Origin: Rhynchonema sp. JSB1_4
Lineage: Eukaryota > Nematoda > Chromadorea > Monhysterida > Xyalidae
Assembly: GCA_030248065.1 (NCBI GenBank)
Contig: JASAMV010006734.1
Span: 48,937 to 112,936 of the forward strand
Direction: 5' to 3'
DNA: 64,000 nucleotides
Shown here: positions 49,901-64,000 of the stretch, in pieces
Layout: the number at the start of each line of letters is the position of its first letter
Position numbering within the stretch: the stretch's first letter is position 1
Translations under genes and position numbers: made by a program
Notes under the pieces: generated by a model
The model's database searches: none
What the model was told of the DNA's origin: nothing
What the model saw: only the letters and a program-made list of their open reading frames with translations

Positions 49901-52900
49901 TCCGAAGAACTTTCGATTTTTGATACAGTGCCATTTCTCCCTCGAAAACACACTTCCAACAAAAGAAACTTTGCACATCACGCAAGACGAAAAAACTAAA
50001 ACACGATTCCAACCTCTCTTTCGCACGTTGCCGCGTCTCCCGCTTCACCGTCGGCAGAATGTTGTCATTTTCTGACGCTTCTCTCGATCTGGCGGCATTC
50101 TTGCTATTTCGGGGCGATTTTCGCAATTCTCTTGCTTTGTTGATTTCTTTCTTCAATTTCGGCAGTATGGTGGGGTTATCATCAGTATCAGATTGGTCCG
50201 ACTCGGTACTGGTGGGTGGTTCGACTTTCAAAGCAGGAATCGTGGACAGCAGCGACTTGGGCAGTTCAAAATCGACGCAGGGCTGCACTTCGGCCAAGGA
50301 CAGCGCCTTGACCGCTCGCATTTCATCGTCGTCTTCTTCAGAATCGGTCGGCAGGTCCGGCTGATGTTTCACGTCATTTGTCGAGCTGTACTTTCGATGA
50401 TCAGACATCAATAATTTCGAACTTCTTTCCTCTGCCGTCGCTCGTTTATCTCTTTCACCCGTTTTATCATCCTCTTCACTCGAAGGCGCGTCGGCAGCCT
50501 CACATAATTTCTGCAGGCTTCGTATACTCGGATCGTTAATGATGGTGGTCCTGGTCTGAGTCCGGCTGCTGCCCGACACCGTTCCGGACTTTGACTTGCC
50601 GCTGGCGCCCCGACTGCGACCAGGACCGTTCTTCTTGGCCAACAGGGACGCAGCCGAAACCATTTGTGGTTGTAGGCGATTGTTATTGGCAGCTGTCGAT
50701 TTTGGCTCGTCTTTCGGTTCTGGTTGATCATTTTTCGGTTGACTGGTTGTCGCTCCGGCCATGAAATTGCGAATACTCGTCTGTTGCATGCTCGGTGAGC
50801 GAGTAGTTGTTGTTGATGTTTCATGGTCTTCTTGAGGTGGTTTGCGAACGCCGGAGATCTTGTTCTCCGTGATTTTGCTCACGCCGCCATCAGCAGTCGC
50901 AGTTGTTGGTGTGCTACGTTTGGGAGCCTGCGAGACAAAGGGCAAGGACACATTTTGCAACAAACAAGAGGAAATACTATGGGTGAATGAAGGCCCGTCT
51001 CATGTCCAACTTGCGATCCAATGTCGAACCAGACGCGAAACTTTCTGGTGCTTCACGTGTGTACCGTATTGTCGGAAATAGAACGCCCCCCATTAATTGA
51101 ACCCCACCTAAATGGCTCGAAATCAAAAATAGAACCCCCATTAATTGACCCCCATTAATAGAACCCCACCCCCAACCTTCACCGTACCACAGATTAGTGG
51201 TATGGTAAGGCTGTGTTGATGTGTCAAACGTTGTTTAAGCTTGCGTACACAACAGAACACAGCTTTTTAAGCATAATTGCCGCTGTTAAAGTTAGAAAAT
51301 ACCGAAAACAAGCCATTTTTATGGGCATCATTAACAATGATTTTTTTCGTCGAATGGGGCCAAATGAAAAATATAACCCCCAATAATTGATCCCCCCATA
51401 AATTGAACCCCCCAAAATGACCCCAGTGGAAAAATAAACCCCCCGGATTCTATTTCCGACAATACGGTAACCGACCGACCGATCACCGTGAAAGTTGTTC
51501 ACGAATTGTCTGGCAACAACTTTTTCGCAACAACTGGTACAATTTAATGCACCAAGCACCAGTAGTAATAACTCGGTCAATATCGTTGGCCAACAGACAC
51601 GGCACGACACGACCGATCCTCTACACATCGCGAGTTTGACGTGTGACGACGGCCACCAAAATCAACACATTTCCTTGCTCGACACAACTGTCCCTCGCCC
51701 GACCTGTTCCAATTTTTCGCGCATCTGTTCGTTGAACGGTTTCCTTGTCGTGGTCTGTCGTTTTCGGCGCCCGGTTGGCGAGCGATTGGGCTTCAGTAGA
51801 TGCGGTGATGGCGAACGCAACCGAATTCGACTCGCACGCGCACCTGTTTTATGTTCATTTTTGCACAATTTAATAACCTAACCAGCGATCGGAAACGGGC
51901 CGGGCCAGGATTTTCGACTGGGTGTGCAGGGCCGAGCCGGAGATTTGGGGGGACGGGCCGGGCCCGGAATGCCCAAATTCGAAGGAAGTTTGAACCAAAT
52001 ATTCCAGACAGTGTAGTACTTGGCCAGGGTGTTGACGATAGATAGATTGGGACCCGAAATGTGTTGACGATAGATAGATGACCCAAGTCCGAAATCTGGG
52101 GGGTCGACCCAAACTTGTTGACGATAGATAGATGGCGGGGGGGGGTCGCCAAAGATTAAGGTATAGTATCAGTGTAGTTCCTGGGGGGGGGCGGGGGGCC
52201 CCCCCCCCCCCTAAGGTACACTAACCGCCGCGACCAAGGTACACTAGTACACTAACCGCCGCGTCAGGTACACTAACCGCCTCAACTTTTGCCTAAAATG
52301 GCCATTTTTAGGCCTAAAATGGGCATTTTTAGGCCTAAAATGTGATTTTTAGGTCAATGTTCTCAAAAGTCGCCAAAATACCCTTGTTCTGAAGAATTTT
52401 TTCCAAAAAGGGGTAAAAATAGGTCAAATTTTCTACCTCAAAAAGTGACTTTTTCCTGATTTTGGGTCTTCCCCCCCCCCTTCCCCCCCAGGGAGGTACA
52501 CTAACCGCCTCACGGAAAAAAGGGGTAGGTACACTAACCGCCGCGCCGGACCAGGAACTACACTGTATAGTATGGTGCACTAAGTAGATAATAATGTGTA
52601 AATATTAATGAAAATGTGCTTAGATGTACTAAATCCGCGCGTAGCGCGCGAGTTTTTGCCTATTTGGGGTGAAAAACACCGATTTTGAGTCAAAAATGTC
52701 AATTTTGGGTTCGAAATGTGTTGACGATACCGATAGATAGATTGTTCCCAAAGTTTGTTGACGATAGATAGATTAGCCCATAAGTGTTGACGATAGATGG
52801 ATGAAATCAAAACGTGTTGACGATAGATAGATGAATTTGGGGGGACCCCCCACCCCCCAACACCCCCCAAGTACTACCCTGATTCCAGATAGTCCAGAAT

Positions 52901-53273
52901 CTGGTCAGTGAATTAATATGGCCCCTTGTATTTAAGTTTTTACGGTACCAAATTTACCATTTTCTTTATCGATCGTTTTCGTTTCACCACCTTCGTTGGT
53001 GAGGGTCACTGCAACCTGCGGCACAACCACGGGTCCGGGTTCGTCATGCACGACGACATCCACAACATTGTCACCACCACTGGTCGAATTTGTCAACTTT
53101 GAAGATCGAGCAGTCGACGAAGTTTCAAATGCGGAAATCGGGTTGATTATTCCGTTGTTGTTATTGCTTGTTTGTGAGCAAATGTTCAGGTACATAGCGG
53201 TCTTATCGTTGGTACAATCACGATTCTTGCGCTTGCCCTTGTTCTGTGGAGCACCGCGGTTTCTGCTCGCCAT
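33666..53273 (-). CDS. ATAD5: ATAD5/Elg1-like AAA+ ATPase, PCNA unloader large subunit
   Basis: Large subunit of the Elg1/ATAD5-RFC-like complex, which removes PCNA from DNA after replication and recruits deubiquitinase in the nucleus. About 32 exons from ATG at 53273 to TGA at 33666 give about 2,020 residues (human ATAD5 is about 1,840). Nearly all are phase-consistent GT-AG exons. The N-terminal two thirds is disordered, with a PIP-like box and SUMO-interacting-like motifs. The AAA+ core follows: LWPDLFRPKVSSLL with WLIEWKRKL, Walker A GPSGVGKT, Walker B VILLDEVDVLF, sensor 1 VPIVLTCN, sensor 2 DVRRTLLHLQ. The C-terminal collar ends LATDYRPYVL and GRHYFDKIKSP, as in vertebrate ATAD5. The only join I could not phase is 35075 to 34911. 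The start codon was chosen because it begins the first exon whose phase joins the rest and sits in a good context (AAAAATGG). Confidence 0.92.
34074..34131. repeat. Poly-G, poly-A, poly-C hairpin tract
   Basis: A run of about 13 G, then about 20 mostly A, then about 14 C. The G and C runs can pair as a hairpin or form G-quadruplex/i-motif structures. It lies in the last ATAD5 intron (between 34521 and 33911). Run lengths may be unreliable in the assembly. Confidence 0.7.
35075..40174 (-). CDS. ATAD5: ATAD5 exons 20-29: AAA+ ATPase core and lid
   Basis: Exons: 39830-40174, 39340-39535, 38591-38727, 37931-38084, 37523-37728, 37003-37096, 36399-36505, 36051-36188, 35468-35593 and 35075-35242; every phase joins. 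The 39340 exon has LWPDLFRPK and GKLMGWLIEWKRKL. The 38591 exon carries an acidic run and Walker A (GPSGVGKTGM). The 37931 exon has VCDELNLNVLEIGSDSVRSA. Walker B is split by an intron, VILLDE|VDVLFESDENFW. Sensor 1 is PIVLTCN and sensor 2 is in FSHDVRRTLLHLQATIGS. The insertion between Walker A and B (37523 exon, Ser/Thr/Pro-rich) is typical of ATAD5 and absent from RFC1-5. Confidence 0.93.
35883..36017. repeat. Foldback element with TATTACRGTGGT ends in an ATAD5 intron
   Basis: Arms 35883-35928 and 35972-36017 pair over 46 bases with four mismatches. The ends read TATTACAGTGGTCAACTC, with the reverse complement at the right. The 43-base centre has GCGCGAGAACCAATACGC and GGCATTCGGG, shared with 20785-20895. 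It sits between ATAD5 exons 36051-36188 and 35468-35593, with no effect on the reading frame. This is a non-autonomous inverted-repeat element. Confidence 0.85.
36700..36885 (-). pseudogene. Degenerate duplicate of the ATAD5 34754-34911 exon
   Basis: Minus-strand sequence around 36740-36800 (GATGATGCAAGTTCCAGCTG, GCTGACCTCAATTTG, GCGCGAACA, GTTCAACAC) runs parallel to 34770-34830 (GATGATGACAACTTCCAGCT, GGCTAAACTCAATTT, TTCGCGAACA, GTTCAACGC). In the homologous frame the copy has a stop, and the flanking exons (37003 and 36399) join each other directly. It is therefore an intronic, non-coding partial duplication. Confidence 0.5.
40481..44926 (-). CDS. ATAD5: ATAD5 exons 10-19: middle region with SUMO-interacting motifs
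   Basis: Exons: 44786-44926, 44456-44546, 43820-43989, 43364-43496, 43185-43304, 42437-42597, 42102-42269, 41348-41595, 40850-40985 and 40481-40633; all phases join. ESEQDDDMVIMQPS (about 43438-43461) has the acid-flanked hydrophobic core of a SUMO-interacting motif. DTVDLSDGDESEGD in the last exon is a second candidate. Two exons share an FP-x-F word: NKVFPMFESKQ (42437 exon) and RQNFPLFDPQKRR (41348 exon). Elg1 is known to bind SUMO-PCNA through such motifs; that these do so is inference. Confidence 0.85.
41776..41852. repeat. GTGTCGGGTG repeat fragment
   Basis: Several GTGTCGGGTG/GTGTCTGGGTGTCGG words lie in an ATAD5 intron, the reverse complement of the CGACACCCGACA ends of the elements at 45285 and 46300. 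Further fragments occur at 42967-43014 and 44951-44999. Together they point to a family with several degraded members in this gene. Confidence 0.55.
42068..42101. repeat. (AACT)n microsatellite at an ATAD5 splice donor
   Basis: Six or more AACT units abut the exon 42102-42269. On the transcribed strand the donor GTTAGT is itself a unit of the array (ACG|GTTAGTTTTTTAGTTAG...), so repeat-length changes fall directly at the splice site. Confidence 0.75.
45285..45702. repeat. Dispersed element with GACACCCGACA-rich ends, copy 1
   Basis: About 415 bases. The left end has repeated CCGACACCCGACATCT words. A unique middle includes CAAAAACAGGCAAGTTTTTG and GGAAACATTTGGTTCGAAGA. The right end again has GTGTCGG and CCGACACCCGACATCTCT. 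It lies in the ATAD5 intron between exons 46087 and 44926. Copy 2 at 46296-46675 is about 85-90% identical by eye and in the same orientation. Confidence 0.85.
46087..53273 (-). CDS. ATAD5: ATAD5 exons 1-9: disordered N-terminal region with PIP-like box
   Basis: Exons: 52958-53273, 51704-51843, 50014-50927, 49359-49524, 48915-49061, about 48004-48192, 47483-47588, 46952-47157 and 46087-46230. Phases join throughout. The big 914-bp exon carries QTSIRNFM (50760-50783), which fits the PCNA-interacting pattern Q-x-x-I-x-x-aromatic except for Met at the last place. The region is rich in Ser, Asp/Glu and Lys/Arg (for example SDTDDNPTILPKLKKE, RRRRAPAKFNHRKKKRARK, a likely nuclear localisation signal). 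The donor of the 48 kb exon is ambiguous by one codon (48004 or 48007). Introns here are loaded with repeats. Confidence 0.85.
46296..46675. repeat. Dispersed element with GACACCCGACA-rich ends, copy 2
   Basis: Second direct copy of the element at 45285-45702, separated from it by about 600 bases that contain an ATAD5 exon (46087-46230). Both copies carry a short frame beginning MS-SASSETF-SKKIFSQN, but most base differences between them change the amino acid, so it is not under protein selection. The (CGACACCC)n-like ends vary in length, as microsatellite-bounded elements do. Confidence 0.85.
47690..47880. repeat. Foldback element with CCAACACGAGCCCGATTTCG arms
   Basis: Arms 47690-47727 and 47843-47880 share a perfect 24-base core beginning GCCAACACGAGCCCGATTTC, with looser pairing outside (GTAAACTATG against CGCAGTTTTAC). 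The loop is about 115 bases. It sits in the ATAD5 intron between exons 48004 and 47588. No coding content. Confidence 0.8.
48381..48608. repeat. 228-bp near-complete palindrome centred on GTGAAATGTTTCAC
   Basis: Outer arms 48381-48445 and 48543-48608 pair strongly (GAACAAACTCGAGCTTGTGC and CGACTTACGCTC, then CCTTTTGATCA). Inner arms AACCAGCTCG and CGAGCTGGTT also pair. The exact centre is the palindrome GTGTGAAATGTTTCACA at about 48488-48504. Nearly the whole element folds on itself with little loop, unlike the other foldbacks here. It lies in the ATAD5 intron between exons 48915 and 48192. Confidence 0.85.
51062..51469. mobile_element. Non-autonomous DNA transposon with 22-bp perfect TIRs
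   Basis: TACCGTATTGTCGGAAATAG plus AA at 51062-51083 is repeated exactly in inverted orientation at 51448-51469. The interior has AATTGAACCCCAC and AATAGAACCCCCA-type words and no transposase. The length of 408 bp and perfect ends suggest recent activity compared with the other repeats. TA at both edges could be part of a TA target duplication. It lies in the ATAD5 intron between exons 51704 and 50927. Confidence 0.85.
52020..52145. repeat. Cluster of GTTGACGATAGATAGAT units, block 1
   Basis: Three copies of TGTTGACGATAGATAGAT at about 52028, 52061 and 52116, separated by 15-40 bases of different sequence. Together with block 2 (52715-52835) these frame a region holding GTACACTAACCGCC units. 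Orientation is the same in all copies. Confidence 0.8.
52175..52570. repeat. GTACACTAACCGCC repeats with G/C tracts
   Basis: GGTACACTAACCGCC occurs about five times (near 52212, 52236, 52265, 52495 and 52528). The stretch is flanked by AGTGTAGTTCCTGG near 52168 and CCAGGAACTACACT near 52550, an inverted pair. That makes 52168-52565 a possible element with AGTGTAGTTCCTGG ends. It contains long G and C runs (52185-52210 and 52471-52490) and an AGGCCTAAAATG triplet-like repeat. Confidence 0.7.
52715..52835. repeat. Cluster of GTTGACGATAGATAGAT units, block 2
   Basis: Four copies, at about 52721 (with a 5-base insertion), 52757, 52786 and 52816, one with GATGGAT. Spacers of 12-20 bases differ from each other. 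A CGCGCGTAGCGCGCG palindrome lies at about 52637. The array sits in the first ATAD5 intron. Confidence 0.8.
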
Positions 53274-54430
53274 TTTTAAGTGCGATAAAATTGTCGGTCG
53301 GACCGGATCCGGAAAATCAAGAAACTTTCTCGCCGGTCTTTTTCACGATTCCCGACCTGCATTAAGGATTTTGCTGAAGTGTTTGCTGCACATCTTAATT
53401 TTAGCAATGCATCTGATCATGGAAATTACGTTTTTATTCCCACAACTTGTATAAAAACAAAAAACTTCAGCAAAATTCTGAAAAAGAGAGAAACTTTCAA
53501 ATTGGCGCGCTTCGACGTTGTTGATCTGGCGCGATCACACCTCAACGCCAAGCCACCCAAGAGTCAACTCAGTCACCATTTTTATGGGTTTGTGTGCATC
53601 ACACATTGCGCCAGGCCGGCTGTCAGTAACGTTTAGAGTACATGTACATAGGTGCACACCACTGCACAGCAAAAACCACGCGCTGGCGCAAAAAGTCAGT
53701 CCATGTTTCAGTTGCGTGATGTGAGATGCTTGTATTGGTTGTGTTGTTCATCTCATGTTTTGTCACGGGCCAAACACAACACACAACAGAGCACATGACG
53801 TGAATTTGTAGATTTCACCCTCTCGCTCTCTCTGTGCAAGTTTGATCGATTGTTTGTTTATTAATGTTGTAGTTTGTAGTAACACACACACACACACCCA
53901 GCTCTGCGGTAACTCTGATATAGAATCCACACAGCCTGCCTGCCAACCTACGCGCAGAGATCTCACCCGCCGCCCTTGTGATTTTTCTATTTTTATTTTC
54001 ATTTCTGCATTTCATTTATTCAATACCGACTTGTTACTTACTATACTTCCACAACTACTACAATGCAGTGGGTGGGTGTTCATACTCAAATATCAAAATC
54101 ACCACAACTTTTGTCCATCTGTGTGTTTTTATTGTGCAACGCGCGTGCACGTGTGTGTGTGGGGGCTGTTCGTTTTGCGAATATCGCCGACCTCATTATT
54201 TTTATACTTTCATTCTCCACAAAAATTGATTTCATCACAATTCTAATTCTAGCATCCAAACGACAAAGCGACCCTTCAGCGATCGCGCGACCCCCGAGAG
54301 TCGGTGAGTCGTGTTGGAGCGCGGAGAGAGCCTAACGACCTGGGCCTGAAAGCCTAACGCCTAGTTTGCAACACCTGCACAGGCGGACCCCCTTTATTCC
54401 ATCCTCCATACCCCTCCTCTTTCCTCCGCC
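53274..54430. promoter_or_regulatory. Divergent (head-to-head) spacer of ATAD5 and YAP
   Basis: About 1.16 kb separates the two start codons, so it must hold both promoters and both 5' leaders. It contains a CA microsatellite (about 53883-53898), CTCGCTCTCTCT near 53821, and a CG-rich stretch at 54275-54345 just upstream of YAP. No TATA box was placed with confidence. Whether it is a shared bidirectional promoter is inference from distance alone. Confidence 0.5.
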
Positions 54431-63291
<8,861 letters not shown>

Positions 63292-64000
63292 GTATGGCGT
63301 TTGAAGGGATTTTGTTACATAATATTTTGGTATATATTGATACGTATACATTGACATAATCGCTTTTCACGTGTAATAAGCTTGGTGAACGGTTGGGTCA
63401 GCTCATGGTTGTTCTGAGTCATGGGCGAGATTGACTGAGTTTTGTTAATAGCTTAAAGGTTTCTCCAACGCTAAGCATGAACGGCCCAAGTTTGAGGGCA
63501 TCCTTTGCGAACCTCGTGATATTCAAAACACAAACGACACCTGATCACGTGCGGTCCGAATCGCTCATCAAGCTTGACGGCTATTTGCCTGCAAGAAAAC
63601 CGGAGAATGCCGAATAAGCCCCCCCCCCCCCCCCCGAATAAACTCTCCAGTAGGTCCTTATTTGGGAGATTAGTCTTTTCTGAAATCTCAAATCCGATGT
63701 GTGTCCTAAATAAGCCCCCAGGGGACTCATTTCGTATTCTTCGGTAATTGGTAGTCTTCGCTAATGTTTCACCAGTCACTCTATCATATAATATTGGTCG
63801 CACAATTACTTTATAAGAATATCGGTCAATTTTTTTCCTGAATCGTGAAGCAGGAAAGTGAAGGGACAGTGACGTGAGTGACTGAACGTGAAAATCAGGA
63901 TTGATTCGATGAATTCTTATATGGTCATTGTGCGACTGCGACCAATACCAACAGTGCACGCTGGGTATGAGAGATAGACAATTTTTTTCTGCGCCCAAAC
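63292..64000. other. YAP intron at window end, with a weak minus-strand exon candidate
   Basis: A run of about 17 C lies at 63617, within CCGAATAAGCCCCC, and a similar AATAAGCCCCCAGGGG occurs at 63709. This resembles remnants of an element with C-run ends. On the minus strand 63541-63588 has TTGCAG and AG|GTGTCG signals around QIAVKLDERFGPHVI, faintly like dynein light chain motifs; I would not annotate it as a gene. Confidence 0.35.

Noticed and set aside
52020..52835. Spaced identical GATAGATAGAT units that look like a CRISPR array
   Set aside because: The units are low-complexity GATA repeats in a eukaryotic intron, spacers are irregular, and there are no cas genes.
63471..63998. 175-codon minus-strand frame with QIAVKLDERFGP
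   Set aside because: It crosses a poly-C run and has only a short, ambiguous resemblance to dynein light chains.

Overview
This is eukaryotic nuclear DNA from an invertebrate animal. Genes are split by many GT-AG introns, acceptors are mostly TTTCAG, TTGCAG or TTTTAG, and the standard code fits. The receptor subunit resembles nematode-type anion channels, and a frequent word, TGATGTTTCAC, shares TGTTTCA with the nematode piRNA-promoter (Ruby) motif. A nematode is therefore my best guess, held loosely. There is no prokaryotic, viral or organellar gene content.

Layout from left to right. (1) Positions 2446-5966, minus strand: eight exons of a Cys-loop, PAR-motif, anion-type ligand-gated channel subunit, missing its last (M4) exon. 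(2) Positions 5967-11677: mostly non-coding, with a DEDDh-exonuclease-like fragment at 7.6 kb and a 160-bp foldback element at 8.7 kb. (3) Positions 11678-32258, plus strand: a glypican, with signal peptide, cysteine-rich lobe, acidic SGSG heparan-sulfate site and GPI tail, and a 12-kb internal gap. (4) Positions 33666-53273, minus strand: an ATAD5/Elg1 orthologue of about 32 exons and about 2,000 residues, the large subunit of the PCNA-unloading RFC-like complex. Nearly all exon phases join. (5) Positions 54431 to beyond 63291, plus strand: a YAP/Yorkie orthologue with TEAD-binding segment, HxRxxS site, one WW domain and a coiled coil. It is divergent from ATAD5 across about 1.16 kb and is cut by the window end.

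The genes do not form one pathway: they cover neurotransmission, morphogen or growth-factor co-reception, replication-fork PCNA unloading, and Hippo transcriptional output. YAP and ATAD5 are head to head; glypican and ATAD5 are tail to tail.

The introns and spacers are rich in small repeats. There are at least eight foldback or terminal-inverted-repeat elements, a duplicated 380-bp element with GACACCCGACA ends, and clusters of GATAGATAGAT and GTACACTAACCGCC units. Two short dispersed words occur far above chance: TGATGTTTCA(C), and a roughly 25-40 bp unit built around GGTGCACCAGGTCATCGTCA. The second lies almost always on the same strand whatever the gene orientation. These two words are the most promising undescribed signals in the window.
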